The translations under genes were made by a program, and so were the position numbers. The notes under the pieces were generated by a model. It ran no database searches, was not told the origin of the DNA, and saw only the letters and a list, made by a program, of their open reading frames with translations. Positions 1 to 8,709 of a stretch of DNA of 64,000 nucleotides are shown one piece after another (the stretch's first letter is position 1; each line of letters begins with the position of its first letter). Source of the stretch: an uncultured bacterium (GTDB lineage Bacteria; Cloacimonadota; Cloacimonadia; Cloacimonadales; Cloacimonadaceae); NCBI GenBank assembly GCA_938009275.1, contig CALLHY010000002.1, forward strand, positions 1-64,000, given 5' to 3'.

Positions 1-2375
1 GAGCAAAAATACGCTACGATAATCATCGCTTTTATTTGGCATCCAAGGGTAAATACCTTCGGGCAAAGGAATTGGCATTGGATGAATTGCCTTTGCCCAC
101 GTGTTCCGCTCCTGTGTTGGGCATTATTAGTGCCGATAGAAGCGAAGCCAGGCTGATGCGGCAAGAAAGCGATTATTACCTGCGTGAAGACCGAGATGGG
201 CTTTATCTGCATAAGGATACCGATGCCTCTGCTTTGCTGCATTTTTCCTGTTCTGAAGAAGGCATAAAGGTAGAAAGCCTGGGGGCAGATAATGTGTTTA
301 TCAATAGGATGCCATTACACAGTACAGCAGCATTTCAGCAGAATCAAGACGTTATTAGCATACGTGGGGCAAACTATCTGGTAAATCGTCATTGGGAACT
401 GATAGAGATACCCATTCAAATTGGCGAATTGGCAGTACGCGATATTTCACACCAGTTTAAGGGCGGCAATACCGCGCTTAGCAACATTTCATTCAAGCTG
501 CCTTGTGGCAGTATGATGGCGATAATGGGTCCCAGTGGCAGCGGGAAAACAACCCTGCTACAGGTGCTTTTGGGAGATATCAGGGCTAGCAATAGCAAGA
601 TACTGATAGACGACATGGATTATGTGGCGAACTTCCCCTTCTATCAGAAATACATTGGTTATGTTCCGCAGGATGATTTGCTATTCGCCAATCTAACGGT
701 TTATGAAAACCTTTATTACCGAATAAAACTTGCCTTGCCAAATCTTAAAAACAACACCGAGATACGTGCCAGAATAGAGAATCTGCTGCACAGTGTGGGG
801 CTATTTGACCAGCGAAACATGATTGTTGGCGACGTGATGAACAAGAAGCTAAGCGGTGGGCAACGGCGCAGATTGAATATAGCTCTGGAACTGGTGTTGA
901 ATCCTGTGATTATTATTCTGGACGAACCAACCAGTGGGCTGTCTTCAAAGGATTCTGAGAACATTGCTGAATTCTTAAGCGATCTAAAGGAACAGAATAA
1001 GATAGTAATCTGCACCATTCATCAGCCCAATGCCACTGTGTTTGGAGCATTTGACCGGGTATTGTTACTGGATAAGGGCGGGCATCAGGTTTATTTTGGC
1101 AGCAGTAAAGATGTATTCACCTATTTTGATGCAGAGCTTGCGGACATTGGAACACGTACGAACTATCTAACAACCAAGCGTGATCTGAAGATGCCCGACT
1201 ACTTTTATGATCTGATAGAGACGGTGGACTATGATGGGAGAAGGCGTTTTCCACCGGAGTATTGGGAGCAGAAGTATCGTAAGCACAGCTTCCGTAAAAC
1301 CTTGGAAGGCAGTTCGGTAATGGAGAATGCCAATGGGAGCCAAGCTAAAACTACCTGGAAGAGCCGGATACCTGTGTTGCGTAATATGAGGCTTCTAACT
1401 GCCCGCACTATGCTAAATAAAAGCAGGAGCAAAACCAATCTTGCCATGACGCTGTTTGCCGCACCTATTCTTGCCTTGTTAACCGCCTTCGTTTTGAGAG
1501 GTGTTCAGGAGGGAAAGACTTATAGCTTTTGGGACAATTCCAATAGCCTGATATTTGGTTTTATCTCGGTTATCATCTTTATCTTTATCGGGTTGGCAAA
1601 TAGTATAGACGACATTCTGGGCGAAAAGCGGAGCATCTTGCGTGAAATGAAGCTGAATGTATCTGCTTTTTGCCAATTGCTGTCGAAACATCTGGTATTG
1701 CTAATCATGACCACTATTCAGGTTTTGCTGTTCTACATCATTTCTGCTACTGTATTGGGTATGCGTGGCTATCTTTTGCCGCAGTTTGTATTTCTGATGT
1801 TAAGCGGGATGCTGGGATATAGTCTGGGCTTGCTTTCTTCGGCATTTATAAAGGACAGAAGCGCGATTGTTAATCTCCTGCCGCTAATTATTATTCCCCA
1901 GATAATGTTCAGTGGTGCGGTAATCAAGTTTGGTGACATGAATAGTTCGCTTAGAATTAATCCAAATCATGAGATACCTGAGTTTTGCCAGATTATTCCA
2001 TCCAGATGGCTGTTTGAGGGTTGGGTTACGGCATCAGGGAAGTGGAACTATTTGGAGCGGGTTAACAGGAAGTTTGTGGAACAAGCGAAAGACAGCTCAC
2101 GTAGTTATCAGCAATATATGCAGGATGTGAACTCATACAACGAATTTCTACAACGCCATCCCGAAACCAGGTATGCAAACAGATACATTTCAGACTCCAT
2201 AAAGTATGCGCATGGAGACTATCTGCGCCAAAACAGGAATGTGTTTCTGTCGCCCAAAACCGGTATATATGGTAAAGAACATAGCACCATTGCGGTTGAT
2301 GTTGTAGTGGTATTGGCAATGATTTTTGGCCTTGGGCTTATCTGCTATATACGTCTGAAATGGGGGTTTAGATAA
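1..2375 (+). CDS. ABCG-like ABC transporter, fused ATPase and permease (5' truncated by window edge)
   Basis: One chain carries an ATP-binding cassette followed by an ABC-2 type membrane domain, as in ABCG/WHITE-type half transporters of the inner membrane. Numbering from the TTG at 36, Walker A GPSGSGKT is near residues 165-172, the Q-loop Gln near 212, LSGGQ near 272-276, Walker B ILDEPTS near 294-300 and the H-loop in TIHQP near 329. About six hydrophobic segments follow, five between residues 465 and 640 and one at the C-terminus. The first ~125 residues look weakly FHA-like. The frame is open right to the window start with no stop, so the TTG at 36 is probably internal and the true start lies outside. 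The substrate cannot be read from sequence. Two cyclic-nucleotide-fold genes and an MCE gene follow on the same strand. Confidence 0.85.
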   Translation, partial: AKIRYDNHRFYLASKGKYLRAKELALDELPLPTCSAPVLGIISADRSEARLMRQESDYYLREDRDGLYLHKDTDASALLHFSCSEEGIKVESLGADNVFINRMPLHSTAAFQQNQDVISIRGANYLVNRHWELIEIPIQIGELAVRDISHQFKGGNTALSNISFKLPCGSMMAIMGPSGSGKTTLLQVLLGDIRASNSKILIDDMDYVANFPFYQKYIGYVPQDDLLFANLTVYENLYYRIKLALPNLKNNTEIRARIENLLHSVGLFDQRNMIVGDVMNKKLSGGQRRRLNIALELVLNPVIIILDEPTSGLSSKDSENIAEFLSDLKEQNKIVICTIHQPNATVFGAFDRVLLLDKGGHQVYFGSSKDVFTYFDAELADIGTRTNYLTTKRDLKMPDYFYDLIETVDYDGRRRFPPEYWEQKYRKHSFRKTLEGSSVMENANGSQAKTTWKSRIPVLRNMRLLTARTMLNKSRSKTNLAMTLFAAPILALLTAFVLRGVQEGKTYSFWDNSNSLIFGFISVIIFIFIGLANSIDDILGEKRSILREMKLNVSAFCQLLSKHLVLLIMTTIQVLLFYIISATVLGMRGYLLPQFVFLMLSGMLGYSLGLLSSAFIKDRSAIVNLLPLIIIPQIMFSGAVIKFGDMNSSLRINPNHEIPEFCQIIPSRWLFEGWVTASGKWNYLERVNRKFVEQAKDSSRSYQQYMQDVNSYNEFLQRHPETRYANRYISDSIKYAHGDYLRQNRNVFLSPKTGIYGKEHSTIAVDVVVVLAMIFGLGLICYIRLKWGFR

Positions 2376-2388
2376 TGGGTAGAGCTTT

Positions 2389-2823
2389 ATGAATATCTAT
2401 ATCCGCACACAAGAGCTTGATCTTTTTAAGTATCTTGATGATGATCAGACCTTAGCTCTGATGCGGCACGGGCAAAGATTGGAACTGCCAGCCCGTGAAT
2501 ATGCTTTGCAGCCTGGGCAAGTGCTGAACAGCTTTGTAATTCTGGAGCATGGCGAACTGGAGATTATAAATGCCAGCGGCATGAGTAGCGGGAGCATCTA
2601 TTCGGGAGAGATAGCCGGAGAAACCTGCTTTCCCGAGCCTTCAATTCCAAAGTATTCGCTGCGCTGCATTCGGGATTGTAGCCTTATTCTGCTGTCCTTC
2701 AGTGCTGTAAAGCAGGAAATGGACTTAAATGCAGAGATTGCCGCCAGAATTAATGCCGCAATTAACGACTCGCTTTGCCTGAAGATTATCAGGATTACCC
2801 ACAATGGAGATAGCAATGACTAA
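2389..2823 (+). CDS. Cyclic nucleotide-binding-fold protein (no DNA-binding domain)
   Basis: A 144-residue protein with the beta-roll pattern of a cNMP-binding domain (Crp/Fnr N-terminal fold): a stretch like VILEHGELEII, then a GEIAGE phosphate-binding-cassette-like turn. There is no C-terminal helix-turn-helix, so it is more likely an allosteric subunit or binding protein than a transcription factor. It starts 13 nt after the ABC transporter and overlaps the next gene, so the three are probably co-transcribed. Ligand binding is uncertain because the usual Arg of the cassette is not evident. Confidence 0.7.
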   Translation: MNIYIRTQELDLFKYLDDDQTLALMRHGQRLELPAREYALQPGQVLNSFVILEHGELEIINASGMSSGSIYSGEIAGETCFPEPSIPKYSLRCIRDCSLILLSFSAVKQEMDLNAEIAARINAAINDSLCLKIIRITHNGDSND

Positions 2824-3229
2824 GCATCCGCTATATCGCTATCTAAGCGCAGAAGAAGCTTCCATGCTGCAAGCCATAGCCAAAAGGCAGAGTTACAAAG
2901 CCAACGATACACTTATTAGCATTGGCAACCGAAGCCGGGATATTATCTGTATAGAGCGGGGTAGCGTTTCTGTGCGCATTAGCGATAGCGAAGGAAAGCC
3001 TTTGGAAGTGGCAAGTTTGAAACATGGCAATTTGATAGGCGAGATGAACTTCATAATCCCTACCCGCAGAACAGCAAACGTTGTAGCTCTTAGCGATGTA
3101 GATGCAGAGATACTGCCCTATAACGAGCTTTGTTCGGTGTTGCGTTCTGAACCACTGCTGGCATCTAAGGTGTTTGCTGCGCTCAATCATCAGCTTAGCG
3201 AAAAGTATGAGGGGATGTTAAATAATTAG
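2816..3229 (+). CDS. Second cyclic nucleotide-binding-fold protein
   Basis: A 137-residue single-domain cNMP-fold protein (ICIERGSVSVRI, then GNLIGEMNFIIPTRRTANVVA), closer to the family consensus than its upstream neighbour. The Arg pair in PTRRTANV is where the family places its phosphate-binding Arg, so it may bind a nucleotide. I chose the ATG at 2816 because GGAG lies 6 nt upstream; an in-frame ATG at 2804 is the alternative. With the 2816 start the overlap with the previous gene is 8 nt. No helix-turn-helix follows. The tandem pair next to a transporter suggests nucleotide-gated control of transport, which is inference. Confidence 0.72.
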   Translation: MTKHPLYRYLSAEEASMLQAIAKRQSYKANDTLISIGNRSRDIICIERGSVSVRISDSEGKPLEVASLKHGNLIGEMNFIIPTRRTANVVALSDVDAEILPYNELCSVLRSEPLLASKVFAALNHQLSEKYEGMLNN

Positions 3230-3324
3230 TGATCCTTACATTGTTACCTGGCTTATCTGGCACACCGCAGTTTACATTCTTAGCCATAATATACGGGGCA
3301 AAGCGGTAAAAGAGCAGCAAAAGC

Positions 3325-3355
3325 TTGACAAAAATGCGTAGCTGAAAAGTATAAT
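3325..3355 (+). promoter_or_regulatory. Sigma-70-type promoter candidate for the MCE-TldD gene run
   Basis: TTGACA at 3325-3330 and TATAAT at 3350-3355 are both perfect matches, separated by 19 bp (slightly long). The MCE gene starts at 3380. It lies in the 150-bp gap after the cNMP genes. Confidence 0.6.
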
Positions 3356-3379
3356 ACCAGCCTGTACTAGAGTTAAATT

Positions 3380-4462
3380 ATGAGCTATAAGATAAAGCAC
3401 GCCAAACAAATAGTCTTAGCCTTTGTTGGCATCCCGTTAATAGTGTTGTTGGTAGCCTTGGTGTTAATTGCCCTTCGGCAGAATCTTTTGGAAAAGAAGT
3501 ATACCTACCGAAGCACCGTTGCCAATGCCTTAGGGATTTCCACTCAAACCCCCGTATTGTATCGAGGCTTTGAAGTGGGGAGGGTGCGCAATTTTCGCTT
3601 GGAAGAAGACGGCAACATCGGTTTGGAATTCTACGTGCTTAAACGTTATAATAACATAGTAGTTACAGGCTCAGCTTTAGTCCGTAGCACCAATCCCGTA
3701 ACCGGAAAAACTACGATTGAGTTTATTCGCAATCCCTTGTCTAAAACTCCCATACCGGTGGATGGCATGGTTCCTTCATCTGATTTTGAGGAAGGTAGGA
3801 TGCTGCTTGTTCGTATCGCGCCTCAGCAATCCGATCCCATTGCCGCTATTATTAGTAACCTTGCTCAGCTTACTAATGCCCTGAATCAGGATCATAACGC
3901 CGACAGGGGTGCTATTCCGCGCTTGCTGGTAAACTTGGCGGATGCCTCAGAGAAGGCTAATACCGGACTTAGCGAAGCACAAAAGATTATGCAAGAGCTG
4001 TTGATTCTTACTGCTAACCTTAATAAGGACAATAACTCTCAATCTGGTGTGCTCATGCGTATGCTGAACAATCTTGCAGACCTTAGCCAGGGTCTAAATA
4101 ACAGATTGGATGATGTAGATGCCCTGATGAAGAGCGTGCAGACCGGAGTGGATAACTATAAGAGCCCGGATTCGTTGCTGATAAAGATGATAGATCCCAG
4201 CCTGGAACTACTTATAAACCCACTTTCAGGTACATTGATGAGTTTATCTGGTGCAAGCAGCGAACTGGAGGGAATCTTAACCCAGGTGAACAATCCCGAG
4301 CTACGCTTGATGTTGCACAATTTGAATCTAAGTTTGGACAAAGCCCGCAAAACCCTGGAAGCCCTGAACAATAATCCCTTATTGCGAAAAGGCATAAGCC
4401 CTTCATCAAAGATGAGTTCACCGGCACCTCTCAGGATGCATGAGGATAGAGATGCGCATTAG
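3380..4462 (+). CDS. MCE/MlaD-family substrate-binding protein
   Basis: Members of the MCE (MlaD) family are inner-membrane-anchored periplasmic proteins that carry phospholipids or other lipids between membranes with an ABC transporter. This 360-residue protein has one N-terminal membrane anchor (about residues 10-32) and then an MCE domain recognised by VLYRGFEVGRVRNF and the GKTTIEFI stretch (about residues 45-120). The rest is helical, with several amphipathic segments, and ends in a low-complexity tail. It overlaps the next gene by 11 nt. No MlaE permease or separate MlaF ATPase is in this window. The nearest ABC protein is the ABCG-like one at the left edge, so pairing with it is only a suggestion. 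Confidence 0.8.
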   Translation: MSYKIKHAKQIVLAFVGIPLIVLLVALVLIALRQNLLEKKYTYRSTVANALGISTQTPVLYRGFEVGRVRNFRLEEDGNIGLEFYVLKRYNNIVVTGSALVRSTNPVTGKTTIEFIRNPLSKTPIPVDGMVPSSDFEEGRMLLVRIAPQQSDPIAAIISNLAQLTNALNQDHNADRGAIPRLLVNLADASEKANTGLSEAQKIMQELLILTANLNKDNNSQSGVLMRMLNNLADLSQGLNNRLDDVDALMKSVQTGVDNYKSPDSLLIKMIDPSLELLINPLSGTLMSLSGASSELEGILTQVNNPELRLMLHNLNLSLDKARKTLEALNNNPLLRKGISPSSKMSSPAPLRMHEDRDAH

Positions 4463-5312
4463 TCTTGCCATATTTGTGCTATGTTGTTTGGCTGCATGCT
4501 CAACCTTGAAGCAGCCAACGCATCCACAAGCTAAGTTTGATGCCGATAGTTTTCTTGCGATGGCTCAGGAGCAGGAAGCCGGGGGAGACCTAAGCGCCGC
4601 AACTCAGAGCTATAATCATGCGTCAGAACTATACTCCAGCTTTGGTAGTGTAGAGGGAAAGCTAAGCTGTATGACGGGATTGGCGAGACTTGCGCTGCAA
4701 GAGGGGAATGCAACCGAATATAGCAAGGCTGTTACCGGGATGAGCAGGCTTGTAGCCGACATAGACCAAACACTTGATTATCACCTGTTGCTACTTAAGC
4801 TGTATGAGCAGCAAACCAGGAAAGATTACGCAGGTATGTCTGCAACCGCGGAGCTAAGGGAATATTTCCCGCTTTATGCCAAGCTTCAGATTAGCACCAT
4901 AAAGCTACAGGCAGACAGCTATCTTGGGCTTAGTAGCTCAGATATGGCCAGGGAGTTGCTAAAGTACGGCAATGAATACCGTAAGCAAATGAAGAAGCTT
5001 AGCTGGCATAATGCCGCTCTGGTTTCGTCTGCCTGGCATGCTGTGGCATATCACTACTATCTAAACAAAGATTATTTGAAAGCAGACAGATACATTAGAG
5101 ATGCCTGTGAATGGGATTACCGTTACGCAAACTACCCTGGATTGGGGCATGGATATTGGCTAATGGGGCAGATTCAGGCCAAAGGTAACAACTCCACTAC
5201 GGCATTATCCAATCTTCGCAAGGCGGAGATCATCTTCGAAGCACTACAGGACGACACTGCTCGCAGAGCAGTTACAAGCGAAATTGCTCGCTTAAAAGGA
5301 GAAACGCCATGA
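4452..5312 (+). CDS. Lipoprotein with TPR-like helical repeats
   Basis: The protein begins with a short hydrophobic signal ending in a lipobox (LAAC), so it should be lipid-anchored. The body is almost entirely helical, with Ala/Tyr-rich pairs such as AATQSYNHASELYSSFG that resemble tetratricopeptide repeats. I use the ATG at 4452, which has GAGG 6 nt upstream; an in-frame ATG at 4440 has its Shine-Dalgarno too close. It overlaps the MCE gene by 11 nt and fabI by 4 nt (ATGA), so it belongs to that operon. A role as a partner of the MCE transporter (as for MlaC/PqiC-type proteins) is possible but unproven. Confidence 0.65.
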   Translation: MRISLAIFVLCCLAACSTLKQPTHPQAKFDADSFLAMAQEQEAGGDLSAATQSYNHASELYSSFGSVEGKLSCMTGLARLALQEGNATEYSKAVTGMSRLVADIDQTLDYHLLLLKLYEQQTRKDYAGMSATAELREYFPLYAKLQISTIKLQADSYLGLSSSDMARELLKYGNEYRKQMKKLSWHNAALVSSAWHAVAYHYYLNKDYLKADRYIRDACEWDYRYANYPGLGHGYWLMGQIQAKGNNSTTALSNLRKAEIIFEALQDDTARRAVTSEIARLKGETP

Positions 5313-6073
5313 ATTTAACAGGGAAGAAAGCCCTGATTCTGGGCTTGGCAAACAAACACAGCATTGCCTATGGAATAGCCAAGGCACTGGTGGATAACAA
5401 AGTAGAACTAATTCTCTCTTACGCTTCTTCCAGCCTGGCAAAACGCGTGCTGCCCATTGCAGATGAACTGGGGGTTCAAGACTGCATTCAATGCGATTTA
5501 TCCAAAGATTATGACATCCAAAATCTTTTCCGCTTGGTTTCGGGAAAGTGGAAGCAACTGGACTATTTGGTGCATTCAGTAGCCTTTGCACCTTCCAGCG
5601 AGCTAAACATTCCCTTTCATCATACCTCACGCCACGGATTTTTAACTGCAATGGACATCAGCGTGTACACATTGATAGCAGCCTTGAAGGAGGCAGAGCC
5701 CCTACTGCAGCCCGGTAGCAGCGCACTTACCATTAGTTATTACGGTGCCCAAAAGGTGGTTCCCAATTATGGCGTGATGGGCGTGGCAAAAGCTGCTTTA
5801 GAAGGAAGTGTACGCTATTTAGCGCATAGCATGGGCGAACAGGGTGTACGCGTAAATGCCATATCCGCAGGACCTCTGCGTACATTGTCTTCATCGGCTA
5901 TTGGGGGAATAGCCCAGATGCAACGCAGAATAGAGAAGTCTGCTCCTCTGGGACGTAATATAGAGCCCGATGATGTGGCCAAAACAGCTTTGTATCTGCT
6001 TTCCGACTTAGCTTCCGGCGTTACCGGCGAGACGCTGTTCGTGGATGCCGGTATGAATATAATGGCATACTAA
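5309..6073 (+). CDS. fabI: Enoyl-[acyl-carrier-protein] reductase (NADH)
   Basis: FabI carries out the last reduction of each fatty-acid elongation cycle, trans-2-enoyl-ACP to acyl-ACP. The 254-residue length and sequence match the FabI branch of short-chain reductases: N-terminal GLANKHSIAYGIA nucleotide-binding segment, catalytic Tyr154 and Lys161 in PNYGVMGVAK, second Tyr144 in ISYYGA, and the diagnostic RVNAISAGPLRTL stretch. The start has a good AAGGAG site and overlaps the lipoprotein stop in ATGA. Its place between a lipid-transport-like gene and a dihydroorotase-like gene is unusual, but the enzyme assignment is secure. Confidence 0.95.
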   Translation: MNLTGKKALILGLANKHSIAYGIAKALVDNKVELILSYASSSLAKRVLPIADELGVQDCIQCDLSKDYDIQNLFRLVSGKWKQLDYLVHSVAFAPSSELNIPFHHTSRHGFLTAMDISVYTLIAALKEAEPLLQPGSSALTISYYGAQKVVPNYGVMGVAKAALEGSVRYLAHSMGEQGVRVNAISAGPLRTLSSSAIGGIAQMQRRIEKSAPLGRNIEPDDVAKTALYLLSDLASGVTGETLFVDAGMNIMAY

Positions 6074-6074
6074 A

Positions 6075-7352
6075 ATGAAGCTACTGATAAACGTTTCGCT
6101 ACCCACCTCATCCACAGCACTCAAGCGGGTGAACGTGCTGTTTGACAATAAGATAGTAAAAGTATCGGCAGACGAGATAACCTATGATGACGAACTGGAG
6201 ACAATAGACGCTAAAGGCCTGATACTATTGCCCGGTGGCATTGATCCCCATCTGCATATCTGTAGCAAAGATGCAACCGCAGCCAGGGACATTGCCAACA
6301 TCACCAAAGCAGCCCTTGAGGGCGGCTGGACAACTGTGGGTGAGCTGAGTTACTTCACTGAAAGCCCAATCTTTAACCTGTCGCAACTAAGAGCAAAAGC
6401 AGAGCTTATGGATGCCAATGCCTACACTTCAACGGCATTGTGGGGACATGTGGATATCACCGACTATCCCTATCATGCCGAAGCGGCGCAAGAGCTTTGG
6501 GCTAAGGGCGTGGTTGGCATTGCTTTAGCAGCTCCCAGCCCCAATCCTGCCATTAGTGAAATCAGCTTCACTGAGATTATGGATTTGTTTCTGGACATCT
6601 ACGAAAGCGATACTGCCTTTGCCTTCCAGGGCTTTGATCACGAGAATCATGATTGCTACAGCTTTGTGGCACAGATGGATGCTATAAAGAAGATGTTGCG
6701 CAGGATGCAGGAGAACCCCATTCACATCCCAAGAGTATCATCTTATCCCACCATTGAGTTCATAAACAGCATCTCAAAACGCAGCGACATCTCTTTTGCC
6801 ACTTGCGTGAACGACCTGATGCCGATATTCGACAAACAAACCCATAAACCGGATCATGAATGCGACTTTGCCGACTTTTATGACCTGCTATTTGAGCTTA
6901 TTCGCACCAATAAGATATATCTTGTATCAAACTGCACTGCTCCTGAACGCGTTAGTGATGATTGCGCTGAGGTGTTTTATGGAAGCGACAAGAGCTCCCT
7001 GGCATACTCATACCTTTGGGTGTTATCCGAACTCTGGAAGAAACATAAGGTGCCACTTGCCACCTGCATAAAAATGACCAGTGAAAACGCAGCAAAAAGA
7101 ATGGGCATATACCCCAATAAAGGCAGTCTTGACCCAGGTTCAGATGCCGATTTCGTGCTATACAATCCCGAAGTAAACAGCAAGTTCAAAACTGCTAATG
7201 GTAATGCCTTCGAACTCACCGGGAGCTTCGAAGCCATATACTTAAATGGTGATTTAGTAGCCGGAAAAAAGATTAAAACCAAGCGCACAGGTGGCTATCT
7301 GGCACGCAGCACCAATCCCAAACGCCGGCATAACAGCACAACTTGGATATAA
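6075..7352 (+). CDS. Dihydroorotase-like amidohydrolase homologue, probably not a canonical metalloenzyme
   Basis: The fold assignment rests on PGGIDPHLHI (His59, His61), the GWTTVGELS segment and the C-terminal GSLDPGSDADFVLYNP, all typical of cyclic amidohydrolases (dihydroorotase/hydantoinase). Other active-site positions look replaced: the carbamylated Lys region reads GVVGIALAA, the HVS histidine region reads IPRVSS, and the DHAP aspartate region reads SNCTAP. It may therefore be a structural or regulatory paralogue, like known pseudo-dihydroorotases. The start lies 1 nt after the fabI stop. No other pyrimidine gene is nearby. The family call is confident; the activity is not. Confidence 0.75.
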   Translation: MKLLINVSLPTSSTALKRVNVLFDNKIVKVSADEITYDDELETIDAKGLILLPGGIDPHLHICSKDATAARDIANITKAALEGGWTTVGELSYFTESPIFNLSQLRAKAELMDANAYTSTALWGHVDITDYPYHAEAAQELWAKGVVGIALAAPSPNPAISEISFTEIMDLFLDIYESDTAFAFQGFDHENHDCYSFVAQMDAIKKMLRRMQENPIHIPRVSSYPTIEFINSISKRSDISFATCVNDLMPIFDKQTHKPDHECDFADFYDLLFELIRTNKIYLVSNCTAPERVSDDCAEVFYGSDKSSLAYSYLWVLSELWKKHKVPLATCIKMTSENAAKRMGIYPNKGSLDPGSDADFVLYNPEVNSKFKTANGNAFELTGSFEAIYLNGDLVAGKKIKTKRTGGYLARSTNPKRRHNSTTWI

Positions 7353-7370
7353 ACAAATAAGGATATAGAA

Positions 7371-8699
7371 ATGTACGAACAACTCGAATACCTGAAAACC
7401 GCTTTGGACAAGCATAGCGAGCTAAAATTCAACATTGTTCAAAGCTATTGGCAAACGGATTTCTTCCGCTTTTACCAAAGCCAGACAAATTACAATATCA
7501 GCAAGGAAAACGTTAGCTTAACTGCCGATTTGTACAAAGGCAAGAAGTCATTCAGCTTTGGCATAGATGACCCTACACCGGCAAAGATCGACGAAGCCTT
7601 GGATAATGCTCTATGTATAATAGACAATCTTCCCGAAGACCCGGACTTTGTGGACGTGGAAGATAATCTTAGCCTTGCTGAGCCAAGGGAGATTATTAAC
7701 AACATCGATGCCATTCCTCTTTCGATGAAAACAGAGATTCTCTCATCATTAAGTGAAAGCGCAACCCAACACGATTTCAGCCTTTATGGCACCTTTATTT
7801 GCAACTTCAGCAGGTATCGGATGATAAACAGCAACAAGCTGGATAAGAGCAGCAGTACTTCGCCAATCTATCTGGAGATTAAAGCTGTGCACAACCAGTC
7901 TCAGCTTACTGTGATGGAAACCTTTGGTGGGGATAACTTCAAGTATTTTGATCTGGAAGACTTTCGCAGCCGTCTGATGCAAAAGATAGAGTTTTGTGCC
8001 AATGACGTAGTAAACGTAGATGAGGGTAAATACGATGTTATTCTCGCTCCGCGTTGCGTTGCAGAATTTGTGCAGTACCTTAGCTATGGCATGAGCGCAA
8101 GGGCTTTAGACCAGCATAGCAGCTATTTTGAGGGCAAGATAGACCAAATGGTTTTTCCCGAAACCATCAGCATCACCGATGATCCCGGCGATCCTGAAAT
8201 GATCCGCATGGAGTATGGCTCAGACGGTCATATCTACAATCCCTTGAAGCTGATAGATAAAGGGTATTTCCGTAACTTCACCTGCAACCAATACTTTCAC
8301 CACAAAACTGGTTTACCAAAAAATGGAAACACGGCCTCTTGTCTGAAGATAGCCACGGGTGATAGCAGTTTGGATGCCATGATAGGCAAGGTGAAACACG
8401 GCTTATACATATCCAGCCTCCATTACATGAACTTTATAAACCCAAAAGATACCTCTCTTACTGGCTTAACCAGAGATGGAACATTTCTGATAGAAGACGG
8501 TAAGATTAGCAAAGTGGTAATGAACCTCCGCTTCACAGAACGCATCGAACGCATCCTGAAGAACATTGTTGTCCTCGAGAATCGGGCTTACTCCATTCCC
8601 TTTTCCGACAATTATGAAAGCTTCGACATAGCTACGGTGAAAGCTCCACACGCCTTGGTTAAGGGCTTTAACATCACTTCTTCCACAAACACAATTTAG
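7371..8699 (+). CDS. TldE/PmbA-like metalloprotease subunit
   Basis: A 442-residue protein of the TldD/PmbA family, next to an unmistakable TldD. It lacks the HExxxH zinc motif, as expected for the non-catalytic TldE (PmbA) partner. Family-like features include the C-terminal section with GLTRDGTFLIEDGKI and the final FTERIERILKNIVVLEN stretch. In known systems TldD and TldE form a heterodimeric peptidase that degrades unstructured peptides and can mature modified peptides. AAGGA lies 7 nt before the ATG. The gap to tldD is 10 nt, so the pair is surely co-expressed. Confidence 0.85.
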   Translation: MYEQLEYLKTALDKHSELKFNIVQSYWQTDFFRFYQSQTNYNISKENVSLTADLYKGKKSFSFGIDDPTPAKIDEALDNALCIIDNLPEDPDFVDVEDNLSLAEPREIINNIDAIPLSMKTEILSSLSESATQHDFSLYGTFICNFSRYRMINSNKLDKSSSTSPIYLEIKAVHNQSQLTVMETFGGDNFKYFDLEDFRSRLMQKIEFCANDVVNVDEGKYDVILAPRCVAEFVQYLSYGMSARALDQHSSYFEGKIDQMVFPETISITDDPGDPEMIRMEYGSDGHIYNPLKLIDKGYFRNFTCNQYFHHKTGLPKNGNTASCLKIATGDSSLDAMIGKVKHGLYISSLHYMNFINPKDTSLTGLTRDGTFLIEDGKISKVVMNLRFTERIERILKNIVVLENRAYSIPFSDNYESFDIATVKAPHALVKGFNITSSTNTI

Positions 8700-8709
8700 G
8701 ACTGAAAAC

